From contig CAMBZY010000176.1 of the NCBI GenBank assembly GCA_945872325.1, positions 1-6,831 of the forward strand: a stretch of 6,831 nucleotides of DNA, in the 5' to 3' direction. The translations under genes were made by a program, and so were the position numbers. Source of the DNA: Candidatus Kuenenia stuttgartensis (GTDB lineage Bacteria; Planctomycetota; Planctomycetia; Isosphaerales; Isosphaeraceae). The notes below the pieces were generated by a model that saw only the letters and a program-made list of their open reading frames with translations, made no database searches and had not been told where the DNA came from. Each line of letters starts with the position of its first letter. The first letter of the stretch is position 1. This document shows, piece by piece, positions 1 through 6,273 of the stretch.

Positions 1-2
1 AG

Positions 3-1808
3 ACCTACGGCGACAATGTCGGGCTTTCTGGAAACGCCACCCTCACCACAACCAGCAGCGATATTCAATTCGGTGGAACGTTCACCGGCAATTCCAACAA
101 TCTTGACATCGCAATAGGCACAGGCAATGTCTCGTTTGGCAACAATGTCAGCGGCATTAACAACGCCACTTTCAACTCCGCCAACCAGATCACGGCCACA
201 GGCTCATTTGCGGCTGCCAACCTGGTCCTGAACAGCGGGACACTCAGTGCAAACACCGCTTTCACCACCGCCCTGAAAGTCAACGGAGGCATCGCCAACA
301 TCCAAACCGCCGGTAGCCTCACTGGTAGTGCCAACGTGGTCAGCGGTTCCCTGACCTCTGCCAACCTGATCAGCGGAACCCTGGCGATCAACGGCGGTTC
401 GGCCAACATGCAGACCGGAGCCGTAACCACCGGCCTCGCCACCCTGACGGGCGGCAGCCTGACCTCCAATGCAGCCTTCAATGGCGGCTTGACGGCCACC
501 GGCGGAACGCTTTACACGATGCACAACGGAACCACGACCACCACGCTGACCCTGGCCAACGGCTCGACCTGGAACGCCTCTGGTGCCAATTACACCACCG
601 ATTTCAGCCGGATCTCGGCCTCAACGGTCATTATCGGCTCCACCGCCAACCTGACCCTGACGGCCGCCCCGATGAAGGCCCTTGATAACTTCACCCTGAT
701 CAACAATACGGGCAGTGCCGCGATATCAGGCAACTTTAATGGCCTGCCACAAGGGATTGACTACACCAGCAACGGGATGCCTTTGCGGTTTAACTATGCA
801 GGCGGAACCGGCTCTAACGACCTTGTCCTGACCGACTACCCAACCCGCCTGAAGATCATCAGCGGCCAGAACCAGACGGCTGCAAACGGAGTCGTCTACG
901 CTTCGAACCTGACCATTCAAGTTCTGGGCGGAACGAACAACGCAACCCCTGTGGACGGTGCCCACGTCGTCTTCACCCTGCCTGGCCAACTGACCAACAT
1001 GAACATCGCCAGCGGCTATTTCAACGGAGTGAACGACCTGGCCAACCTCACCGCCAACGTTCTGACCGGTTCAGACGGAAACGTCACCATCCAGCTCTGG
1101 GGCGGTGTGAACGCCGGCCCGTTCAACATTCAGCCAGTGGTCTCTGAAAACACCAACGCCAAGGATCTGGACAACGGAAACCTGACCATGCCTGTGACCT
1201 ATAATCTGGGGGTCGTGGGGCTGTCGGTTCAGAAGCAGTCGATCAATCGCTCGAATGTCCGATATCTCGACCTGGTTCTGGCCAATGTCTCCTCGATCCC
1301 TGACCTTGCGGCCCTAAACAGCAACATCGTCCTGCAGAAAATCGCGACCGCCAGCACGAGCGGAGGGGCCAATATCACGGCTACGAATATCACTCTGACC
1401 AGCTTGAACGCGGTCAAGACCACGGTGGGCTGGACATTCGACTTCGGCACGGGCGGGATTGGGACCGGCGGGGCCGATGCGATCACAGCCGATGGTGTGT
1501 ATCAGTTTGCGAACATGACCGGCTCCCCAAGCGTGGGTCTCCCAAGATCTTATCCATTCCACCGCCTTCTGGGCGATGCGAACGGCGATAAGATCGTGAA
1601 TACAGCAGACACCGCCTTGGTCAACACTCTGACAAGCACACTGGCCTGGCGATATAACAGTGGCCTGGCCGTAGTTCCCCAAGGCGAACTGTTTTATATC
1701 GGGGCAGGCAAATGGTCAGGCGATATGAACGGCGACGGGCGGGTGAACGCCACGGATGTAAATATCACAGGCCGATGGAGAGGCCGCCGGGTCACCTACA
1801 CTTATTGA
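3..1808 (+). CDS. Large adhesin-like extracellular protein with C-terminal dockerin-type motifs (5' end outside the window)
   Basis: The frame is open from the left edge to TGA at 1806-1808, giving the last 601 residues of a longer protein. Numbering from base 3, residues 1 to about 225 are a Gly/Thr/Asn/Ser-rich beta-solenoid passenger. Residues about 227-278 match the passenger-associated motif common in planctomycetes (FNGLPQG ... YAGGTGSNDLVLT). Residues about 280-385 resemble a bacterial Ig-like (Big_1-type) domain. Residues about 402-520 form the linker domain that usually precedes planctomycete dockerins. Two dockerin-like calcium loops follow: GDANGDKIVNTAD at 524 (D525, N527, D529, D536) and GDMNGDGRVNATD at 573 (D574, N576, D578, D585). 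No cysteine is visible. Inferred role: exported surface or matrix protein, possibly adhesive, with the dockerin pair as a calcium-stabilised module. The partner is unknown. The family assignment is fairly sure; the exact function is not. Confidence 0.85.
   Translation, partial: TYGDNVGLSGNATLTTTSSDIQFGGTFTGNSNNLDIAIGTGNVSFGNNVSGINNATFNSANQITATGSFAAANLVLNSGTLSANTAFTTALKVNGGIANIQTAGSLTGSANVVSGSLTSANLISGTLAINGGSANMQTGAVTTGLATLTGGSLTSNAAFNGGLTATGGTLYTMHNGTTTTTLTLANGSTWNASGANYTTDFSRISASTVIIGSTANLTLTAAPMKALDNFTLINNTGSAAISGNFNGLPQGIDYTSNGMPLRFNYAGGTGSNDLVLTDYPTRLKIISGQNQTAANGVVYASNLTIQVLGGTNNATPVDGAHVVFTLPGQLTNMNIASGYFNGVNDLANLTANVLTGSDGNVTIQLWGGVNAGPFNIQPVVSENTNAKDLDNGNLTMPVTYNLGVVGLSVQKQSINRSNVRYLDLVLANVSSIPDLAALNSNIVLQKIATASTSGGANITATNITLTSLNAVKTTVGWTFDFGTGGIGTGGADAITADGVYQFANMTGSPSVGLPRSYPFHRLLGDANGDKIVNTADTALVNTLTSTLAWRYNSGLAVVPQGELFYIGAGKWSGDMNGDGRVNATDVNITGRWRGRRVTYTY
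282..497 (+). repeat. Two tandem 36-residue repeats in the adhesin passenger
   Basis: Codons 282-389 and 390-497 encode two 36-residue units in exact register. The first starts NGGIANIQT and contains GSLTSANLISG; the second starts NGGSANMQT and contains GSLTSNAAFNG. The DNA has diverged more than the protein pattern. The period fits one or two coils of a beta-helical solenoid, and weaker related coils appear on both sides. Seen by direct comparison of the translation; the fold is inferred. Confidence 0.55.
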
Positions 1809-1836
1809 TCGACGAATCCGTAACGAGATCAAAACG

Positions 1837-1860
1837 GGCGGCCATGGGGCCGCCTTTTTT
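1837..1860 (+). terminator. Intrinsic terminator of the adhesin gene
   Basis: GGCGGCC (1837-1843) pairs perfectly with GGCCGCC (1848-1854) across a 4-base ATGG loop and is followed by six T (1855-1860). It lies 28 bases after the adhesin stop codon, as expected for Rho-independent termination. It separates the adhesin transcript from the STAS gene. Confidence 0.88.
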
Positions 1861-1935
1861 CGATGTCCTGCAAAGTCCAGGATCACTCCCGTTGCGAAAC
1901 ATTTTTGGCCTTGAGGTCAAATAAATTCTAAATCA

Positions 1936-1969
1936 AGAGATTTTCTCGAGAATATCTGATAAGATCTCT
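1936..1969. promoter_or_regulatory. Inverted repeats upstream of the STAS gene (possible operator or leader hairpin)
   Basis: AGAGAT (1936-1941) and ATCTCT (1964-1969) are exact inverted repeats. Between them is the perfect 10-bp palindrome TTCTCGAGAA (1943-1952). They end about 25 bases before the chosen STAS start, in AT-rich DNA after the adhesin terminator, so they lie where an operator or 5' leader hairpin would be. I could not identify a convincing sigma-70 promoter pair around them. The inverted repeats are seen; the regulatory role is a guess. Confidence 0.25.
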
Positions 1970-1993
1970 GTAGATAAAGAAGTGGCCTTGTCA

Positions 1994-2419
1994 ATGACCA
2001 TTGATTTGGCTGAATGTCTCGAAAAAGTAGATGGACAGAGGCCTGAGCCGGGGGACGAGGTCGTGGAGCCAATCACGGAACGCGTTGATTCGAATGTTTT
2101 GATCATCCGCGTGGATGATAAATCCCGGTTGAACGAGTCACGTCCTGAGGACTTTCGCAGGAAACTCAATGAGATCCTCCAGAGTCACCCTGAAGTGCGT
2201 GGAGTGATCCTCGATATCTCCTCTGTCGACTTCTTTTCCAGTACAGCCATCGCGACCCTTGTCCTACTCAAGCGTGGTGTTTCTGCCAAGTCAGGTCGTT
2301 TGATCATCACGGGTATGCATCCTGATGTGCGCAACGCCCTTGAGATTGTGAAACTGTCGAACCATTTTGAGAACGCAGCCGACATTGAAGCCGCTCTGGA
2401 GATGTTCGGCCCCGCATGA
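1994..2419 (+). CDS. STAS-domain protein, anti-sigma factor antagonist type (SpoIIAA/RsbV-like)
   Basis: The product of 141 residues has a STAS domain from about residue 30 to 135. The family core VILDISSVDFFSSTAIATLV (71-90) carries the Ser pair 82-83 at the position where anti-anti-sigma factors are phosphorylated by their partner kinase. The later segment GRLIITGMHPDVRNALEIVK (101-120) also fits the family. Known proteins of this type, when dephosphorylated, bind an anti-sigma kinase and free a sigma factor; some STAS proteins have other signalling roles. The first 29 residues are an extra acidic stretch. I chose ATG 1994 because the purine-rich AAAGAAG (1976-1982) sits at a usable distance; GTG 1982 in the same frame would add four residues but directly abuts that purine run. 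No kinase or sigma gene is adjacent, so the partner must lie elsewhere. The domain call is strong; the target is unknown. Confidence 0.85.
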   Translation: MTIDLAECLEKVDGQRPEPGDEVVEPITERVDSNVLIIRVDDKSRLNESRPEDFRRKLNEILQSHPEVRGVILDISSVDFFSSTAIATLVLLKRGVSAKSGRLIITGMHPDVRNALEIVKLSNHFENAADIEAALEMFGPA

Positions 2420-2644
2420 TCGTTAATTTTGTCAATTTCGGTCTGTCAGACGGATTTTCCATCCTGTTATGACTCATCGGGAATGCCTGTGAGGTCGATT
2501 ACGATAGCATCATCAAATGTCGAGATGAGTACAACCCACGGCCAATCCATGTCGTGAGTTGTACAGTCGGTGCACTGGTTCGGAAATGAACCTGTCAACA
2601 CCCTGCGATTTTGGCCGCAGATCGACTTTAGCAGGATGCCAGAC

Positions 2645-2744
2645 GGAGAGGATCTCCACACCCGAACGATTCGGGCATTGTGCCGCTCGGTTCGCATATG
2701 TGTTGATATGCGTTCTGAAAATGAGCCATTTTTGTGAATGGTTC
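2645..2744 (+). promoter_or_regulatory. Cluster of four consecutive stem-loops in the probable 5' leader of the LEPR-XLL gene
   Basis: Four non-overlapping inverted repeats follow one another. GGAGA (2645-2649) pairs with TCTCC (2653-2657), loop 3. CCCGAA (2661-2666) pairs with TTCGGG (2670-2675), loop 3. CGCATAT (2693-2699) pairs with ATATGCG (2706-2712), loop 6. GAGCCATT (2723-2730) pairs with AATGGTTC (2737-2744), loop 6, including one G-T pair. They lie 36-136 bases before the start codon. They may form a structured leader, a small RNA or protein-binding sites. The pairing is seen; no known riboswitch or leader family is recognised. Confidence 0.35.
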
Positions 2745-2766
2745 GCCCGTGCGGTTCCAGGGAGTC

Positions 2767-2774
2767 AAGGAGGT
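2767..2774 (+). promoter_or_regulatory. Near-perfect Shine-Dalgarno site that fixes the start at 2781
   Basis: AAGGAGGT lies 6 bases before ATG 2781. It is the only consensus ribosome binding site seen in the window, and it sets the start far inside a longer open frame. Its GGAGG core (2769-2773) is complementary to CCTCC (2776-2780), which directly abuts the ATG, so the site could fold on itself (GGAG/CTCC with a GTTC loop). Confidence 0.8.
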
Positions 2775-2780
2775 TCCTCC

Positions 2781-4595
2781 ATGTCGCTTAATATCCGTCG
2801 ATCGGATCGTCGCACGGGCTCATCTTATAAGAGCCAGATCAGCAAATCTGTCGAGGCGCTTGAATCACGCGCCCTCATGACAACATTACCTGCATCGCCC
2901 TTCAAATATTTCACCACCAGCAATGTACCAGTGCAAACCAAAATGCACGGTGGGACATATCAGGCTCCATACGTTGCAGCCCAGGGTGGTCAGCGGCTCT
3001 TAAACAACCTCGACAACGGTGGCAAAGTTGTTCAAGGTGAGGACCGTCAGGGCAATCAGTGGGTCATCACCGTTCACGGCCCCGGCCAAGTGGTGGTGAC
3101 GGACGTGACGCCCAACGACGGTGTCCTGATGGACGATCTGAACACGATTCAGATTGTCGGTGGGAATATTAATAAGACTTACGTGACCGGGCAAGTCAGT
3201 TCATCGTCTCGCGTTCTCACAAACGGAATGGTCCAGTTCCAGCACCTGATCTCTCAGAACGGTGTGAACTCGATTATCCTGAACGGCTTTGCACTCGCCC
3301 AAACCGTGCCAAGCATCGTTCCACCACCGTCTGTGGTTGTGCCTGATATCAATGTATACCTACCAGGCGGTGTTCGCACCCTCCAAATCGCAGATGTGAA
3401 CGCTTATAACAACGCAGGTGGGGTATACGACCCATTCGAGATCGTTGTCGGCGATGTTTCAGCGCCCCTGAAATTCGCTCCAATCATCCGTGTTGGAACC
3501 ATTTACAACACGAACTATGACTCCACGTCACAGTCCGTTCCTGCCATACCATCCGACGACCCGGGCGTGATCTTCCAGATCTATGGGCCAACCCACGCCA
3601 TCACGACAAATGCGATCACTCGCGACACTCCCCTGGCAGGTCTTGAATCGAAGTATCCGCCCACCGGGGCTCAGGGTATGACCTCGATCGCCACCACCTC
3701 TATTGCTCAGTTTCAGTCGATGGGCGGAGTGAATTACACCCGGATTGCCAAAGACAATTCGAAGTCCATCAGCTCCTTTACTGCGATGAACCACGCTGGA
3801 CTGATCCACGTGGGGGGAACGGCTGACGCCTTGTCTGTCAGCACAAATGGCCCTATTCGCAGCCTTCGCTTGATGAAGGGCCTGGGTAATCCGAACGGGA
3901 CATCCACGGCCACGACCACCTTTGGGACCCCAATTGGTTCCACAGGGTTCCCAGCGGCTGGTTACCTCGGTGGTCAAATCAACGCCGGTGCCATCAATCG
4001 AGTGAATGTCGGGGCAGCCAATACGCTCATGCGTGTTTCCAACAGCCCTGGATTTGCTCAGTCGCTCAATGGCTCCACAGCCTATGTTCCAACCGCTGGT
4101 AATGCCCTGACCAACTCAGCCATTACCACGAGTGGATCGATGGGCACCAAACCTGTCCATACTGGCAAGATTAAACACTTCGGCAAGACGATTCAATCGT
4201 CTGCATCAGGAGTTGTGATCAACGGCGACCTTCAGACATCCGAGCTGGCAGCTGGTTTCAACTACAACCAGTACGTCAACGGGTTGAGCCCTCTGACTGG
4301 CCCTTCTGTCATCAGAAATCTGAAGATGAAGGGTAGTCTGGTCGATTCGGTGATCTCTGCCAGCTATGCTCCGAACTCAGGAACCAGCGACTTCTTGAGT
4401 GGCCCATCGAATCAGGTCTCACCAGGTAAAGTGACTGGCAATATCAAGAAGCCTGGTCTGATCTACTTCGACGGACGTGGAACAGCCCTTGGCCGACTCG
4501 GCTCAGGTGTCTTCGCCCGCCGTAAAAATGGAGCACTTCCACCAGCCAACCCACCACTAAGCACCGCCGGCGGTGTGAATGTTCTGGGCTCGTAA
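2781..4595 (+). CDS. LEPR-XLL-motif surface or secreted protein, beta-rich
   Basis: The product has 604 residues. The N-terminus is basic (RRSDRRTGSSYKSQISK) and leads into VEALESRALMTT, with LESRALM at 27-33. This fits the LEPR-XLL N-terminal motif typical of large exported planctomycete proteins, though position 29 is S where the name has P and the last position is M. There is no long hydrophobic signal core and no C-terminal membrane anchor. The rest is Gly/Ser/Thr/Asn-rich and beta-prone. Residues about 85-180 resemble planctomycete beta-helix segments (WVITVHGPGQVVVTDV), and residues about 454-560 carry solenoid-like stretches (GDLQTSELAAGFNYN, RNLKMKGSLVDSVISASYAP). No catalytic motif was recognised and there is no cysteine. 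ATG 2781 is chosen for its ribosome binding site and because the motif then sits near the N-terminus. A cell-surface or matrix role is inferred from the motif and composition; the specific function is unknown. Confidence 0.82.
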   Translation: MSLNIRRSDRRTGSSYKSQISKSVEALESRALMTTLPASPFKYFTTSNVPVQTKMHGGTYQAPYVAAQGGQRLLNNLDNGGKVVQGEDRQGNQWVITVHGPGQVVVTDVTPNDGVLMDDLNTIQIVGGNINKTYVTGQVSSSSRVLTNGMVQFQHLISQNGVNSIILNGFALAQTVPSIVPPPSVVVPDINVYLPGGVRTLQIADVNAYNNAGGVYDPFEIVVGDVSAPLKFAPIIRVGTIYNTNYDSTSQSVPAIPSDDPGVIFQIYGPTHAITTNAITRDTPLAGLESKYPPTGAQGMTSIATTSIAQFQSMGGVNYTRIAKDNSKSISSFTAMNHAGLIHVGGTADALSVSTNGPIRSLRLMKGLGNPNGTSTATTTFGTPIGSTGFPAAGYLGGQINAGAINRVNVGAANTLMRVSNSPGFAQSLNGSTAYVPTAGNALTNSAITTSGSMGTKPVHTGKIKHFGKTIQSSASGVVINGDLQTSELAAGFNYNQYVNGLSPLTGPSVIRNLKMKGSLVDSVISASYAPNSGTSDFLSGPSNQVSPGKVTGNIKKPGLIYFDGRGTALGRLGSGVFARRKNGALPPANPPLSTAGGVNVLGS

Positions 4596-4626
4596 GCCTC
4601 AGCTTATTTCAGAGAAATAACTCTCT

Positions 4627-4667
4627 AAAACGGCTCGAAAGCATCACGCTTTTGGGCCGTTTTTTTT
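4627..4667 (+). terminator. Strong intrinsic terminator of the LEPR-XLL gene
   Basis: Bases 4627-4642 pair with 4648-4663 over 16 positions (two are G-T), with the 5-base loop ATCAC, and the T run continues to 4667 (eight T from 4660). It starts 32 bases after the stop codon. On the other strand the two G-T pairs become A-C mismatches and the U run is only four, so it should work mainly in the plus direction. Confidence 0.92.
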
Positions 4668-4682
4668 ATGTTTGAACGGAAC

Positions 4683-4709
4683 AAAAAAAAAGCGATGAAT
4701 CACCATCGC
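4683..4709 (-). terminator. Intrinsic terminator of fabH, overlapping its stop codon
   Basis: Read on the minus strand, GCGATG (4709-4704) pairs with CATCGC (4697-4692) across GTGATT and is followed by nine T (4691-4683). The fabH stop codon TGA (4702-4700) lies in the loop, so the upstream arm of the stem is coding sequence for the last residues. Confidence 0.82.
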
Positions 4710-5722
4710 CAGAGGATCGTACCCCAGTTCAGACCAGCTCCGAAGCCGCACGTCAAAAGAAGGTCGCCCCTCTCGATTCCATTACGCTCGACAAGTTCAT
4801 TCAAGGCAATGGGAATCGATCCCGCAGAAGTATTTCCGTACTTTTCGAGGTTCTTGAAAACCTTCTCGCGATCAAAACCCATGACATCGCTGGCGGAGTG
4901 AATGATTCGAATGTTGGCCTGATGCGGAATAAACCAGCGGATATCGTCGACCGTTTTCTCTGCGTGAGAAAGCACTTCGTTGGACGAATCCGCCAGGACG
5001 CGGACCGCCCATTTGAAAACGGCCCGACCATCCATCGTCAGATAATGAAGCCCATTTTCAATGGCTTCCATCGAAGGCGGAATTCGACTTCCACAGGCAG
5101 GTCGACTGAGAAGGTCTCCACCGGAACCGTCGGATCCCAACTGGTAAGCCAGCATGCCTTGTTCAGGCGAGCCAGGCGCCAAAATCACGGCCCCTGCTCC
5201 ATCTCCAAACAAGGGGAAACTTTTCTGGTCGCCCGGATTGATGATCCTGATATTACAATCACCACCGATCACAAGTGCCAGCTTACTGTTCCCAGTGGCC
5301 ACAAACTGGCTGGCCGTCGCAAGTGCATAGGCAAACCCTGCACAGGCCGCCTGAACGTCGAAGGCCGGGCATGTCAAACCAAGCTGATTCTGAACCTGAC
5401 AGGCCACCGATGGGGTGCTCATGTCAGGCGTAAAAGTACCAACGATCAAAAGATCGATATCTTTCACATCACAGCCGACTTTTTCAATCGCTTGACGTGC
5501 AGCCCTCAGGCAAAGATCACTCGTGGCATGATGAGCCGGTGCAAATCGGCGTTCCTGAATCCCTGTCCGGTTGAAAATCCAATCGGGATCAAAACCATAA
5601 ATCCTTTGAAGATCTTCATTTGTAAAGACTTCCTCAGGAACATAGTGCCCGGTGCCGAGTATTTGTACGCCTGTCAGACGACGTGTTTTGGGTCTGACGG
5701 GCTGGGGCACTTCTGGATTCAT
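4700..5722 (-). CDS. fabH: Beta-ketoacyl-[acyl-carrier-protein] synthase III (KAS III)
   Basis: This cytoplasmic thiolase-fold enzyme starts type II fatty-acid synthesis by condensing an acyl-CoA (acetyl-CoA or a short branched primer) with malonyl-ACP to give a 3-ketoacyl-ACP, CO2 and CoA. The product has 340 residues, about 20 longer than the usual 317-325, mostly through a proline-rich N-terminal extension (first 16 residues). Catalytic residues are intact: Cys127 in DVQAACAGF, His267 in WFIPHQANIRI and Asn297 in EKYGNTSAGSIPIAL. DWIFNRTGIQERR (47-59), FGDGAGAVIL (172-181) and the closing GFGAGLNWG (326-334) also fit. ATG 5722 is the only usable start before the conserved TGVQILGTGHYVP segment, and no Shine-Dalgarno is visible. 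No other fab, plsX or acpP gene is adjacent, so it appears monocistronic. Primer preference (straight or branched) cannot be told. A PKS-type KAS III-like enzyme is possible but less likely. Confidence 0.95.
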   Translation of the reverse strand: MNPEVPQPVRPKTRRLTGVQILGTGHYVPEEVFTNEDLQRIYGFDPDWIFNRTGIQERRFAPAHHATSDLCLRAARQAIEKVGCDVKDIDLLIVGTFTPDMSTPSVACQVQNQLGLTCPAFDVQAACAGFAYALATASQFVATGNSKLALVIGGDCNIRIINPGDQKSFPLFGDGAGAVILAPGSPEQGMLAYQLGSDGSGGDLLSRPACGSRIPPSMEAIENGLHYLTMDGRAVFKWAVRVLADSSNEVLSHAEKTVDDIRWFIPHQANIRIIHSASDVMGFDREKVFKNLEKYGNTSAGSIPIALNELVERNGIERGDLLLTCGFGAGLNWGTILWRW

Positions 5723-5807
5723 ATGCCGCTGTTGCCAATGGTTGGGACTTTTTTCTGGACTGTACCGAGTTCAAAACGGTCTCCAAATCCAAAAACTGAT
5801 GGTGTCA

Positions 5808-5836
5808 AATATAGTCCATTTTCACTATTCTGGAAA
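5808..5836 (-). promoter_or_regulatory. Candidate sigma-70-type promoter for fabH
   Basis: On the minus strand TTTCCA (5836-5831) and TATATT (5813-5808) are separated by 17 bases. They match the -35 and -10 consensus at four and five of six positions. A transcript would start near 5801 and leave a leader of about 80 bases. AGTCCA occurs twice as a direct repeat here (5813-5818 and 5836-5841), overlapping the edges of both boxes, so it could be a repressor site. This is weak evidence in an AT-rich gap. Confidence 0.3.
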
Positions 5837-5889
5837 GTCCAATATCCGATTCCCACCCGTTCGATGTTCAGTAGAAGGCCAAAAACAAG

Positions 5890-6273
5890 ATGAGTCGTCC
5901 TCATACCATCAAACTTCGAGGCGGCTGGAAAATCCATCTGGAGGGCTCGATTCAGCCTTGGAGCTTCCCTGCCCTGACATCAAATTTACAGGGAAAAGGG
6001 CCTGCCGTAAAATTTACCCGAAAGTTTCAGTCGCCTCCCAAACGTTCGCCCCAGCAGCAAACGACCCTGAACTGGGCCAAAACCGATGGCGTTGAAAGCC
6101 TTGATATCGATCAGGTTACGATCAATCTTAAAGCCCATCCTGCAAACTCCATCCTGATTTCGAGCGATCAGGAGACCCATCTGATTTCGTTCAGCCTGGA
6201 CACCAATCAATTAGCTCCTGATCAGGAGTTCGGGGAGTTCTGGCTGGAAATCACGGATCCCAGCGATGAATAA
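5890..6273 (+). CDS. Small uncharacterised protein, 127 residues, divergent from fabH
   Basis: The frame runs from ATG 5890 to TAA 6273. The product is soluble, with no signal peptide, membrane segment or cysteine. The pattern is HTIKLRGGWKIHLEG (5-19), VKFTRKFQSP (40-49), alternating hydrophobic strands (VTINLKAHPANSILIS) and a closing FGEFWLEI (114-121). The LRGxW opening and the charged VKFTRKF segment recall the galactose-binding-like beta-sandwich at the N-terminus of GH2-type glycosidases, and I have an impression of similar short stand-alone planctomycete proteins. That link is from memory of patterns only. AGAAGG (5873-5878) is a weak ribosome site 11 bases upstream. The gap to fabH is 167 bases, so the two genes probably have separate promoters in a shared region. 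No catalytic residue can be named. Confidence 0.7.
   Translation: MSRPHTIKLRGGWKIHLEGSIQPWSFPALTSNLQGKGPAVKFTRKFQSPPKRSPQQQTTLNWAKTDGVESLDIDQVTINLKAHPANSILISSDQETHLISFSLDTNQLAPDQEFGEFWLEITDPSDE

Larger units (their letters stand above)
2420..2780. other. Gene-free, inverted-repeat-rich intergenic region
   Basis: No credible gene lies in these 361 bases. A short weak hairpin, GTCT-GTC-AGAC (2441-2451) followed by GGATTTT, might end the STAS transcript but is poor. A larger imperfect hairpin joins GTACAAC (2529-2535) to GTTGTAC (2558-2564) and continues inward, after one mismatch, with CACG (2537-2540) and CGTG (2553-2556). A series of small hairpins follows from 2645 to the next start codon. 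The region should contain the promoter and 5' leader of the gene at 2781, but I could not pick a convincing -35/-10 pair. Confidence 0.5.

Noticed and set aside
65..499. Minus-strand frames opposite the adhesin, rich in Pro, Leu and Ala
   Set aside because: These are shadows of the biased GCC/ACC/AAC codon pattern on the plus strand. The plus frame continues as one protein with recognisable domains.
1712..1924. Small plus-strand frame over the end of the adhesin and its terminator
   Set aside because: It reads the dockerin codons in the wrong frame and runs straight through the terminator.
2467..2697. Minus-strand frame of 76 codons in the STAS to LEPR-XLL gap
   Set aside because: It has no protein pattern and lies across several inverted repeats; non-coding structure is the simpler reading.
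4898..5893. Long plus-strand frame (331 codons) antisense to fabH
   Set aside because: The minus strand encodes a full KAS III with intact Cys-His-Asn residues. The plus frame has no recognisable domain and looks like a mirror of constrained fabH codons.
5652..6095. Plus-strand frame of 147 codons crossing the fabH start and the small gene
   Set aside because: It overlaps the fabH 5' end antisense and the 5890 gene in another frame. Its composition is unlike a real protein and no ribosome site precedes it.
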